From Anthoceros angustus (lineage: Eukaryota; Streptophyta; Anthocerotopsida; Anthocerotales; Anthocerotaceae): a DNA stretch of 64,000 nucleotides. Below the pieces are notes generated by a model that saw only the letters and a list, made by a program, of their open reading frames with translations, was not told the origin of the DNA and ran no database searches. Location of the stretch: positions 558,001 to 622,000 of the forward strand of contig MU008185.1 in NCBI GenBank assembly GCA_010909165.1, in the 5' to 3' direction. The translations under genes and the position numbers were made by a program. Shown piece by piece: positions 1-10,000 of this stretch. Within the stretch, counting starts at the first letter, position 1, and every line of letters begins with the position of its first letter.

Positions 1-2688
1 TCGCCAACGTGCACAGTCACCACCACGAGTTTTGCTTTGAACATGTACTTGCACTTCATTCGGTAGGGCGATTGCAAGCAGAGCAAGTCCATTACCCTGC
101 TCTGACCAACTTAGCGCAGAAATGGGACCCAAAAGCTGAATCCTGTCGTCTAGACTATACCGTCCATGCCCGAGTATGCTCATAGCCTGCCAAATGCACA
201 CAGAATGACCATCCTGGGCTGGACCCTCGCTGACTGTAGCAAGCAGTCCTGACACATGGGTAACAGCTACTGCAGTAATTTCTGTGTCTCCAGCCTTTAG
301 GAGTCCAAGACTTTGCCAGAAAGACTGCTCAGGCCCTCCTTCGATAGTATCCCCACAAAAATCTATCTTCCAAGTTCGTATTATGCCATCTGCACAACCA
401 GTTATCATTTCACAATGTCTACCCTCTGCTGAATCAGAAACTGAACACGGACGCCTCACGGCATCTACACTTGTCACCCGCTCTTCATAAGCCAGTGCTG
501 TGGATCCTAAGATGTGCCATTGAAATAGAAGAACATTCGGCAAACCTGATTTCACATTCAAGGTCTCCAATTGCATGCGTCTTTGGGTCTCTTCCAAGCC
601 CATTCCATACTGCTCCTTATCTGGCTGATCATCTAAATTCCTATCTGTTAGGTTGATGAGAAGCTTCCATGCCACAAGTGCAGTTCCACTGTTTCCTACT
701 CCCAATATTACACAATCAAACTCCGTGTCAGTGCTAACACAAGGATACCTTGATGGAACAGCGTACACCCCTTCCGTGCCGTGCCCATCCAAAAGTGGCC
801 AAGTCAAAGTGCACATGTGTCTATGGCAACCCTTAACAAGTTCAGGTTTCCCTTTGGGAGAGCTGGATGCTTTGAATATCAGAAAGCAGCTCACTCCTTC
901 ATCATTGGCGACAAGCAAGACTGACTCACCTCCTGGAAGGACAAAAGGTGCCCATGCCAGCACATCCAGGTGTCCTACTCCAGAAACTTGCTGCCCGGTA
1001 AGACGGCCACTCAGCCTGACAAGTGGGGCCGAAAAATTTTCAATGTCAAACTGGGGCTGATAAACAGAGCTCAGTAGCCACAGAAGGACATTTCCTGCCT
1101 TATCCAAAGATGCAGCAAGCTTTGTGGTGATAATGGGATGTACAGCAATACTGAGGACTTCCACATGATGACCATCTGCAAGCATATCTTCACCGGCAAC
1201 ACTCCAGGCACTCTTCCTCCCGAGGGCTGACGAAGTTCCAGAGTTCACCTGGCCCGACTTTGAACCTCCCCCACCAATTGCTGCGACAGGAGGCCATATG
1301 CGCAAGCACCTGTAGTGACCACCCTGCAGAATCTCAAACACGTCCAAAGACGAGGGGGGTTCAGCCAGTGTCCCTTCATGCCTCTGAACGACAGCTTTGA
1401 CAAAAGAAGGATTGAGCTGATCCGGCAGCAAGTCAGACCCATGGTTCCACAGAAGGGCCCGTGGACAGCGAGGGGGACTGACATCATCCAGACAATGGAG
1501 GGACCAAAGGGAAATGGAGCCATTGGGGCCAAGGCCAACCAGCCACTCACATGTTGCCACCTCATTGCCTTTCAAATCTTGACTGGTTGCACTGTTTTTG
1601 GTGCTGCTCGCTCCACCAAATGCCCTGACCATCACATCAGTGGCCCATGTCACATGAATGTTCTGCCCCAGCTGCCCTTGCAGATTCCTGTTCACTTCAA
1701 TTACGGCACTCACAAAAAAGGTAGTTTTGGATCGTTTGTCACTAGATTCTTTTCCTGCAGCCCTGTCATTCCTGGACTTGCCAGAGTCGATCTCAATCCA
1801 TAACCTCAATGCTCCATCCTTTGAGGAGGTGAGCAAGATCTGCCTTTGAGGCTGACCAGAGTCCCCTGATTGCGTACTTCCTAACGCCACCTTCGATGGT
1901 CTCCACTGCACCATGAGCACTTTTTGGGGGTGCAACAGTTCTACCTCCTCCAATTCCAAACCATCTTCCCAACACCATATCGTGGCTCTATCTTTGGATC
2001 TTAGCTGCCTCGTATCCTCCCTACCCATGCCATCTGCCAAAGTTCCCTCCTCACCGCCACTCGCAGTGGCCACCATTCCCTTAGCAAACAGGCCTGCGGC
2101 GCAGAGGTGTTGCGGCTGCTGGGCTGGGACCCTCCATAGACAAGACCAAGTTCCATCACCCTTATCTTCCTGCCACATGATAATCTCGCTGCCTGCTGCC
2201 AGTAGGCCGTCACCAGAGGACGTCCAAGCAAAAGCGAACACCTGGAAAGCATGCCTCAGCACCTCCAAGCCTTCCCATGCCACCGGCAACCCTGACATGG
2301 CTCCATTTGCTGCTATACCTGGCAAGCTGGGTCGGGATTTTTGGCGTCGGGAGCGTGCTTTTGGTCCAAGCAGAAAAATATTGTTACCTGCAGCTGCAGC
2401 CAGAATGCCGAGCGAAGGCACCTGGGGCGACCAGGACACGGCTTTCACCCACTCCCTCTCACGAATACTCAACTGCACAATCTGCTGGAAAAATCGTCCT
2501 GCTGCAGCCTCCTCTGTATTAGTGGTGGAAGGCGCAGTGCAGATGACAAGATGATGTTGAGCACCGTACGCCAACCAACTACTCCCGACAAACGCTGGCA
2601 ACCAGTCTGCAGCAGCAGGTGCCGCATTGGGAAGCGGCGGAATAACTTCCTGGAACACCATCTCATACGGGGCTGATGCGCCATCCAT
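1..2688 (-). CDS. DMXL/Rav1-like WD40 protein (rabconnectin-3 family), N-terminal 896 residues, runs off window
   Basis: Reading the minus strand from the ATG at 2688 gives one uninterrupted frame to base 1 (896 codons, no intron), so only the N-terminal part is present. An in-frame TGA lies just upstream of the ATG. Near the N-terminus is DWLPAFVGSSWLAYGAQHHL, then VKAVSWSP, HPQKVLMVQWRPS and ILLTSSKDGALRLWIEIDSG, followed by repeated WD-type blades ending in W or LW; the last visible stretch, LPNEVQVHVQSKTRGGDCA, resembles the end of the Rav1/DMXL N-terminal propeller. The closest protein I recall is the Arabidopsis transducin family protein At2g46560. Rav1/DMXL proteins (RAVE, rabconnectin-3) promote V-ATPase assembly and act on endosomal/vacuolar membranes; that role here is by homology. 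It is divergent from GYRB. The missing C-terminal Rav1p_C region should lie to the left. Confidence 0.9.
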   Translation of the reverse strand, partial: MDGASAPYEMVFQEVIPPLPNAAPAAADWLPAFVGSSWLAYGAQHHLVICTAPSTTNTEEAAAGRFFQQIVQLSIREREWVKAVSWSPQVPSLGILAAAAGNNIFLLGPKARSRRQKSRPSLPGIAANGAMSGLPVAWEGLEVLRHAFQVFAFAWTSSGDGLLAAGSEIIMWQEDKGDGTWSCLWRVPAQQPQHLCAAGLFAKGMVATASGGEEGTLADGMGREDTRQLRSKDRATIWCWEDGLELEEVELLHPQKVLMVQWRPSKVALGSTQSGDSGQPQRQILLTSSKDGALRLWIEIDSGKSRNDRAAGKESSDKRSKTTFFVSAVIEVNRNLQGQLGQNIHVTWATDVMVRAFGGASSTKNSATSQDLKGNEVATCEWLVGLGPNGSISLWSLHCLDDVSPPRCPRALLWNHGSDLLPDQLNPSFVKAVVQRHEGTLAEPPSSLDVFEILQGGHYRCLRIWPPVAAIGGGGSKSGQVNSGTSSALGRKSAWSVAGEDMLADGHHVEVLSIAVHPIITTKLAASLDKAGNVLLWLLSSVYQPQFDIENFSAPLVRLSGRLTGQQVSGVGHLDVLAWAPFVLPGGESVLLVANDEGVSCFLIFKASSSPKGKPELVKGCHRHMCTLTWPLLDGHGTEGVYAVPSRYPCVSTDTEFDCVILGVGNSGTALVAWKLLINLTDRNLDDQPDKEQYGMGLEETQRRMQLETLNVKSGLPNVLLFQWHILGSTALAYEERVTSVDAVRRPCSVSDSAEGRHCEMITGCADGIIRTWKIDFCGDTIEGGPEQSFWQSLGLLKAGDTEITAVAVTHVSGLLATVSEGPAQDGHSVCIWQAMSILGHGRYSLDDRIQLLGPISALSWSEQGNGLALLAIALPNEVQVHVQSKTRGGDCARWR

Positions 2689-3626
2689 CTTGACAGTCTT
2701 AACCACACCTCAATTCTCCAGATTCCCTTCCCCTTCCCCTTCCCCTTCCCCTACCCCACTCCCCTCCCTTCCCTTCCCTTCCTCGGCAGTCTCCAACAAT
2801 CCCTCCCTATCCAGCATCCCGGATCCCGGAATTCTCCAACACACTGCAAGCCCAAAATTGCTGCGTGGAAGGCCCCATTCAGCTTAACACCACCCCGATC
2901 CGCACAGCCAAACCCCCAGCAACACCAGCTGCCGCAAGCTCCGCAGTAGGGAGGCGGCAGATTGCAACAGGCATGCAATTCAAAACAAGGCAAGCGGCTG
3001 GCCAAACCAGGCTCGCCAAATTGCAGCACACACTCGCACACTCAGCAAACCGACACTCCCACGAGCGCCACGCGCCGACGCGCGCCCGACGAGGAGGAGC
3101 CGGAATGCCGACAGCCCAAGCTCCCGGCAATCGGCCATCCAGTGCGCATCCTGCAACGGGCGGAGCGTGTCAGTCTTGCCACTACGATTGCAAGCAGGAA
3201 AGTTCCGCGAAAGCCGCAGGTCCGTTTGGTACGTATGTACAAAATGAACACATGTTGTACATGCATACGTTATTGGATGCAAATGGACATATGCATGTAC
3301 ATACGTAGGTACGTACAGTATGTATGCTATGGAGCTATGGAGCTGTTGCTGTTTGCTATGTATGTACATACCTTATGCTTATGTAGCTTCTTTATGTATG
3401 ACTGTACACGTTGTTACGCGGTATGGTGCATATGCAGATGTCCGAATTAGGGTTAAATGGAATCGTGTGCTGGTCGACATCACAGTCTGTTGGACCGAGT
3501 AGCAGAGGATTTTGTGGAGCGCAATGTGAGCAATGCGCAAGGGCGGGCAGGAATCCACGGATCGGGACGCGAGGGTACAAGTCGGCGGCGGCAGGATGGC
3601 ATTGAGATGAGGTTGGAGCAGGTGCG
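2689..3626. promoter_or_regulatory. Divergent intergenic region DMXL-like / GYRB
   Basis: About 940 bp separate the two start codons and no supported gene lies here. It holds the CCCTT tract, a stretch of repeated GTAC/TACGTA/ATGTAC words at about 3223-3385 (many self-complementary), and a telo-box-like TTAGGGTT at 3447-3454, 173 bp before the GYRB ATG. Telo-boxes are common in plant promoters of growth and organelle-biogenesis genes. No convincing TATA box was picked. Confidence 0.6.
2724..2784. repeat. CCCTT pyrimidine tract in DMXL-like 5' leader
   Basis: A run of CCCTTCCCCTT-type repeats (purine-rich GGGAA on the gene strand) sits 35-95 nt upstream of the DMXL-like ATG. It would be a GA-rich 5' UTR or core-promoter element of that gene. 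Confidence 0.8.
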
Positions 3627-5801
3627 ATGGCGGCGGCTGCTGCGATGCCTTGCGTGTCCATGTCGCGATCGCTACGGCCGCTGCTGCTGGTGGTGCGGAG
3701 GGCAATGGGCGCGGTGCCGGCAGGAGGGAGGGCGCTGTGGATGGCGCGCGGCGGGCAGTGCGATGGTGTGGTGAGATTGGCGGCTGCGCGGCGGCGGCAG
3801 CAGCAGCAGTGGGCGGTGCGGGCGTTCACCGGCGGGAGTGCGGTGAGCGAGGCGCCGGTGGCGGAGGAGGCGTCGGGGCCTACGACTCCAGCCAAATCCA
3901 GGTGCTGGAGGGCCTGGAGGCGGTGCGGAAGCGGCCGGGGATGTACATCGGGAGCACAGGGACCAAAGGGCTGCACCACCTGGTGTACGAGGTGCTGGAC
4001 AACGCGGTGGACGAGGCGCAGGCGGGCTTCGCCACCACCGTGGAGGTGGTGCTCTACGGGGACGGCTCCGTGAGCGTCACGGACGACGGGCGGGGCATCC
4101 CCACGGACGTGCATCCCGTCACCAAGAAGTCGGCGGTGGAGACGGTGCTCACGGTGCTGCACGCCGGGGGCAAGTTCGGGGGAGAGAGCAGCGGGTATTC
4201 CGTGTCCGGGGGCCTGCACGGGGTCGGCATCTCCGTGGTGAATGCTTTGTCGGAGCGGCTGGAGGTGACGGTGTGGCGGGGCGGGAAGGAGTACCGGCAG
4301 ACCTTCTCCCGGGGGAAGCCCGTGACGGAGCTGGAGAGCTCGCGGCTGCCGAGGGGAGGCCCGGCGGACGGGCACTCGCGTCCTCTTCCTCCCGACCCCG
4401 CGTCTTCCTCACCACCAGGGTGCTGGACTACGACACCATCGGCTCCCGGCTGCGGGAGCTCGCCTTCTTGAATCCCCAGGTGCGGATCGGGCTGAAGCAG
4501 GTGGAGGCGGGAGCGGCCGCAAGGGTTAGTGAGTACCATTTTGTAGGCGGGTTGGCGGAGTATGTTGCTTGGTTGGATGCGGATAAGAAGCAGATGCACG
4601 ACCCGATCGTGATGCGGCGGGAGCGGGAGGGGTCGTGGTGGATGTGGCGTTGCAGTGGTGCGCTGACGCGTATTCGGATACGCTGTTAGGGTATGCGAAT
4701 AGCATTCGGACGAGCGATGGCGGGACGCATATGGACGGGTTCAAGAGCGCGGTCACCCGGGCGATTAATGCGCTCGGGAGGAAGACGAAGTTCATCAAGG
4801 AGAAGGATGAGAATCTGAATGGGGAGCATGTGCGGGAGGGGCTGACGGGGATCGTGTCTGTGAAGGTGCCGAACCCGGAGTTCGAGGGGCAGACCAAGAC
4901 GCGGCTGGGGAACCCGGAGGTGAGGAAGCTGGTGGACCAGCTGCTGCATGAGTCCCTTACGGAGTACCTGGAGCTGCACCCGGCTACGCTGGAGGCGATT
5001 TTGGCCAAGGCGGTGGATTCGTACAAGGCGGCTGTGGCGGCCAAGACGGCCAGGGAGCTGGTGAGGCGGAAGAATTCGCAGAAGAGCTTTATGCTGCCCG
5101 GGAAGCTGGCGGATTGTACCTGGAAGGACGCAAAGGCGACGGAAATTTTCATCGTGGAAGGGGACTCGGCGGGGGGGAGCACTAAGCAGGGGAGGGACCG
5201 GAGGTTCCAGGCGGTTTTGCCGCTCAGGGGGAAGATTACTAATATCGAGAAGAAGGATAGCGCGACTATATATAAGAACCAGGAGATTCAGAATATTATT
5301 CTTGCGCTAGGGCTGGGGGTGAAGGGGGAGGACTTCAAGATGGACGCTCTGCGGTATCACAAGATTATCATCCTCACCGACGCGGATGTGGACGGGGCCC
5401 ACATTCGCACTCTGCTCTTGACCTTCTTCTTCAGGTACCAGAAGGCGCTGTTTGATGAGGGGGTTATCTATGTCGGAGTCCCGCCTTTGTACAAGGTGGA
5501 CAGGGGGAAGCAGAGCAGGTACTGTTTCACCGAGGACGAGCTCAAGGCTACTCTCAAGAGCTTCCCTGCCAGCAGCCATTACACCATCCAACGCTTCAAG
5601 GGGTTAGGGGAGATGATGCCGCAACAGCTGTGGGAGACGACGTTGGATCCATCAAAGAGGATGCTTAAGCAGATGACTGTCGAAGATGCAGCTGCGGCCT
5701 CTATGATGTTCTCGTTGCTTATGGGCGACAAGGTTGAGCCCAGAAAGCAGCATATCCAGGCCGCAGCCTCTAGGATCAACTTACAAAACTTGGACTTGTA
5801 G
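3627..5801 (+). CDS. GYRB: DNA gyrase subunit B, organelle-targeted; frame broken by single-base deletions
   Basis: Intron-less coding region; the length (725 codon equivalents) fits plant GYRB. The start at 3627 opens an Arg/Ala/Ser-rich, acid-poor leader ([18 protein letters not shown]) typical of a plastid/mitochondrial transit peptide. Then come the GHKL ATPase motifs [19 protein letters not shown] and [16 protein letters not shown], the transducer domain, and the TOPRIM motifs [15 protein letters not shown] and [11 protein letters not shown], then QRFKGLGEM, ending RINLQNLDL. With a GyrA partner it introduces negative supercoils into organelle DNA. The frame shifts at G/C runs: 3875-3878 (leader to ATPase domain), about 4351-4360 and 4391-4400 (a short GTRVLFLP piece lies in the third frame), and 4629-4632. 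From 4635 to the stop it is intact. No stop or missing motif is seen apart from the shifts, so a functional gene with sequence errors is more likely than a pseudogene. Confidence 0.93.
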
Positions 5802-5850
5802 TGTCGAGGCACTTGCCTGCTCCTTCTCGTTATTTAAGGTATTCTCCTTG

Positions 5851-5950
5851 TCGTCATCCGGTCTGTTGCTCGTAGATGAGATGAGGGTGTGGTTGGTCAC
5901 CAATTGTCTAACCCTCTCGTCATCTGCGAGCAACATGCGGGATGATGACC
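5851..5950. other. Long imperfect hairpin in GYRB/TOM2B 3' region
   Basis: Bases 5851-5888 pair with 5911-5950 (left arm TGTTGCTCGTAGATGA, right arm TCATCTGCGAGCAACA, with a few mismatches and one bulge), leaving a 22-nt loop at 5889-5910. It lies 50 bp after the GYRB stop, between tail-to-tail genes. It resembles a plant miRNA-precursor or small foldback-element stem; an mRNA 3'-end structure is also possible. Confidence 0.75.
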
Positions 5951-6134
5951 AGCTCAAGGTCTGGGATACATACTTTTTCCGACAAGGCAGTACATCTTTT
6001 CCATTCCAAGACACAGAAGCGTCCGGAAAGAGAGGAGATTCTTTTCAGATCAATTGATGAGAACTTCAGTTGCTGCCCCTAGCCATGGACTGAAATTCCC
6101 ATGCTTCACTCTAATACGACTGCAGGAATGTGTA

Positions 6135-6774
6135 TCAAGAAGACGACGGGGTGGCCGGTGTGTGAGTTTGGCTGTCTCCTTCGCCAGCGTTTCCGTCGGA
6201 TGCATCACGTGTCGGCGATTTCGCCTCCACGCGCTCGTCTCCCATGAGAACTGACCGTACGTTGTGCAAATACTTGGCACTGCCAATGAAGCGCACAATT
6301 TTCCAATGAGTCACTGAATTTCATCCGAGCGAGAGCGAGAGAGAGAGAGTGAGTCCAGCACCTGTGCAGGCAGTTATCCAAGTGCGCATCCAGCGCCGTT
6401 ATCACGACCGGCATCTGCTCCAACAGCTGCGGCCAGGATCCAAAATTATGTACATCACTTTCACCAAAGGTAACCCGATCATGCTTCCGATGCAAATCCT
6501 ACCGATCCAGTGTTCTTTATGTTGGGCAGTTTAGTCGCGAGATCCTTGGGGAGCTTCGCCACTCGCTGCCACAAATGCCAAGAGTTCGGTTGAAACTATC
6601 GAGAGGAGCACATGTTGGCGACGGCCTGCGGGAATCCAAGACTGTCACCTCTGACGATGGCGAATGTCGAAGGCGGGCGAGCCAAGCAGAGGTAGATTTG
6701 ATGCACTGAGAGGCGCGCTCCGCAGCCAAGGCCTTGAGCGCTCCCTTCTCCTGAGCAGAACTCTGCAAAGCCAT
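6135..6774 (-). CDS. TOM2B: TOM2B homologue (tobamovirus-multiplication 2B family host protein), 4 exons
   Basis: Rebuilt by splicing on the minus strand: exons 6774-6649, 6595-6503, 6426-6362 and 6279-6135. All three introns (53, 76 and 82 nt) are GT-AG and keep frame, giving 142 residues. The product starts MALQSSAQEKGALKALAAER and contains KLPKDLATKLPNIKNTG, then LLEQMPVVITALDAHLDN and SAKYLHNVRSVL, the order and spacing I recall for plant TOM2B proteins (LPKNLLAK, IKNT, LEQ-P, LDAH--NGL). It ends in a Ser/Thr-rich low-complexity tail. In Arabidopsis TOM2B is a small cytosolic host protein whose loss lowers tobamovirus accumulation; its cell role is poorly defined. The 53-nt first intron is very short and is the least certain junction. 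The gene is divergent from NRPA2. Confidence 0.8.
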
Positions 6775-7091
6775 CTTCTGCGTCGATCACCTGCCTTCCT
6801 TTTAGGGTTCGTAGGGTTTTGGGTTTAGAAGAAGAAGTCTACCTACTAGGTCTAGTCCACTTGGACTGAGTTGTTCAGAACGGCGCATCAGCATATATAT
6901 ACGAGTTATACAGGAAGGGAGTACGTGGCGAAATAATAATTTCTCTGACTCGTGCAACATCTCACGACAAATCATGTATCACAGGCACGTCGTGAATTGT
7001 TTAGGCCTTGGTGCTCGGTCTGATCTTCCTGCTCCAGCACTGATGCCATTTTCTGCAGATTTTCAGCTGATTGATCATTTGCGTGCACGAT
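6775..7091. promoter_or_regulatory. Bidirectional TOM2B/NRPA2 promoter with telo-boxes
   Basis: 317 bp between two divergent ATGs. A cluster TTTAGGGTT, TAGGGTTTT, GGGTTTA occupies 6801-6826 (AAACCCTA-type telo-boxes read on the minus strand). A TATATATA run lies at about 6892-6902, placed suitably for NRPA2. Telo-boxes are a known signature of plant ribosome-biogenesis promoters, which fits a Pol I subunit. Confidence 0.75.
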
Positions 7092-10000
7092 ATGGGGAAG
7101 GAGAAGGGTGCACAGGCCAAGGCCAAGGCTTTGCAAGGGGATCATGAGGCAGCAGCAGAAGCACTTTATGCACTCACCAGGCCCCACATCGAATCGTTTG
7201 ACTACTTTGTGGACCGAGGTCTGCAGGCTGCTGTAACTGCAGTGCAGCCGGTGCAGGTTACTCACCCGCTGTCGAAAGCCACCTTGAGAAATATCCTATT
7301 TACGTGTTTGAATTCGGCTTTCTCACTGCGGGGTTCTGAGTACCGATGCCTGTGCTGTCTTTTTCTGCTATGCTTCCATCTGTTTGTTGAAAAGCCTTGA
7401 CTAATCAAACTCTGGGTTGAGAAGCCGGCAATCACCCCTCCGATCAGGGAACTGAAAGACACTTTACATTCTGCCGACCACCGACTCCTCCCAGCTGAAG
7501 TATCCTCTCAGGGCATCTCCCCTTCACAATAGGAGAATTATGTTCTCGATCCTGCATTTTTTTCGTCAGCACAATTTGCATGTTGTTTCTTAAACTGATT
7601 TCAGGGTTGAATACTGTCTCAGTGTCGCCAAGCTGGACTGAGTTACAAGGGAGCATTTACTGCAGACATATGTTTGCAAACAAATGACAAACACGTGATG
7701 CGTCAAAGTATTTCCTTAGGGCGCATGCCGATCATGGTGAAGGTAAGGTATCGCTCTTTCAGACTTCATGTTCCATCAGGGCTGTCTATTTCTCAGCATG
7801 TGGTCTCTCCTGTTCTGTCTCTCAAGTCGTTTATCTTCTGTGCTGTGTGGCCGTTCATCGATTTCGTAATGCAGTCAAGTGTTTGCCACCTGCGAGGGTT
7901 AGATCAGCAACAGCTGGTTGCCTCGAAGGAAGAGAGTGTAGAGATGGGAGGGTGAGTTATCTTGTTGGCTCACTATGGTTGGAATCCTACATGAGCACAA
8001 TCACTGTCATACTTAAAGGCTGTGGCATGGTTTGTATCAGGTACTTTATATGCAATGGAATTGAGCGTGTCATCAGGTTGTTGATTCTTCCAAAGCGAAA
8101 CTATGTGAGTTTGGCCCTGCCCCTAGCATCCACTACCCACCTGCACAGCAGAGAGCCCCTTTTAGCAATGCTTATAGCCTGCTAGAGCAGCATGTATTAA
8201 CATCTTCTTGGATGTGTTTCCTCGCTGTAGCCCATGGGTTTGGTACGAGGATCGTTCCGGAATCGAGGTCCTTCATACTCTGACAAGGCAGTCTTGATCA
8301 GGTTCACACTGCATTAACTTTTTCTTGATAACCTTCTTCCTCTGTATCAGATCAGATTGGCACTCCTACAACCTCTTCAATGGCATTGTTGTGATGCAGG
8401 TGTGTAAGGCCAGATCAAAGCTCGGTCACAATGAGACTGTACTATCTCCATTCTGGGAAGGCGAAGCTTGGCTTTTCGTGAGTTTCTGACTGGCTCTTTT
8501 TTAAGTATCCGGTACATTTTTCTTGTACTGCATGATCTTGCTGACTATGAAGGCGCTTAATGTGTTTGGTGGCCTGCAGAGTTCGTAGGCAAGAATTTCT
8601 TATACCAGTGGGCATTTTATTGAAAGTAAGTTGGGCATAGTCCCTTCATTGCCTGTGAGGACGGATTGGATTTTGCAGAGGAGCTAAACTGACTGGAATG
8701 TGTATTTCAAGGCTCTCATTGAAGTTAGTGAGAAGGAAATATTCCAGCAAATATCTTGTATACACAAGGGAAATCGCAAGGGTGAAAGGGGGATGGTTGG
8801 CAGTGAGTTTGTTACTCAGAGAGCTAGGATTATTTTGGACGAACTCCAACGCCTCCAGATGCACACCCGTACGGAGTGCTTGAAGTTCCTTGGTACGCTG
8901 ATGCAACTACGGTTTTGCAATGTTCAAGTATGTTCGCAGCAGATCGCTTATGGGTTTATTTGATGGGTTTTGCGTATCTGTCCCCTGATGTGAGGTGTTT
9001 TTTATGGCAGGAGAAACTTTCCGACCTGTGTTGGACGGTGTAGAGAGCCTTAGTTTCACACAGGTGAAGCAATTTTTGTTGGCTCGTTAACCTCAATGCC
9101 AGACACTGCAGTTTACATGGTTTCTAAAGTTAAGTTTACATGCCCAATATACGTTTCAGATTGGGGAGAAAGTACTCACTGATTTCGTCCTCGTACACCT
9201 TGACAACAACCACGACAAGTTCAACCTCATAATGTATGCCCTTGTCAGCGACATAGTCCTTGATGTGTTTCATTGGAACGTCTTTTACCTTTGAGTACAT
9301 GTGTTCCGGCATAAACAATTAAATTATTGTGCTAGCATCAGTAGAGTCAACTCACTATGAGTTTCCTCTGGCAGTTTTATGTTGCAGAAATTATTTGCCT
9401 TGGTAGATGGAACAGCTGCTGCAGATAATGCCGACGTGCTTCAGCTCCACGAGATCCTTCTTCCTGGTCATCTTCTGACTATGTTTGTGAAGGTACCACC
9501 AAGTCCTTGTTGTTGCACGTCATATGTCACTCTAGTTGGACATATTACCATGGTTAAACCACTTGCTTTCGTGGTCCAGGAAAGGCTTCAGGACTGGTTG
9601 GCGAAAGTGAAATCTCAGCTGATTAAAGAAATGGAAGACAAACCAACCCAAATTGACCTTCAAGATTGTATGCCCTCAACGATAGGCTAGCCTGTTAAGA
9701 AAACAAGCAAAACATTTTCATTGTTCTAAAACTATCTCTTGTGTATTTTGTCTCAGCGCAACAGGTGAACAAGGTGATAGACAAAGTTAGCTCAGACATT
9801 GGCAAAAGAGTTGAGTATCTATTGAATACTGGCAACCTTGTGTCCCCTGGAGGCTTGGATATGCAGCAGGTACCTCCTCTTGGTGACTATCTTTAGTCAC
9901 TTCTGTTGCATCAAACGTTTGTTCCTGTGGTTTTTGCTAAAACACCTAAAAGCATGGCCGAGTAATTCACCGTTCTTTACTTATCCAGACCAGTGGCTTT

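Noticed and set aside
1315-1803. Plus-strand ORFs across 284-2900
   Set aside because: They are antisense to the continuous DMXL-like frame.
4150-4640. Introns in GYRB to explain the frame changes
   Set aside because: No GT-AG pairs at the shifts, and conserved coding sequence continues directly across them.
7257-7421. GT-AG splicing of NRPA2 intron 1 (7256|7257 to 7421|7422)
   Set aside because: It would delete the [15 protein letters not shown] peptide that aligns with the family; the AT-AC model keeps it.
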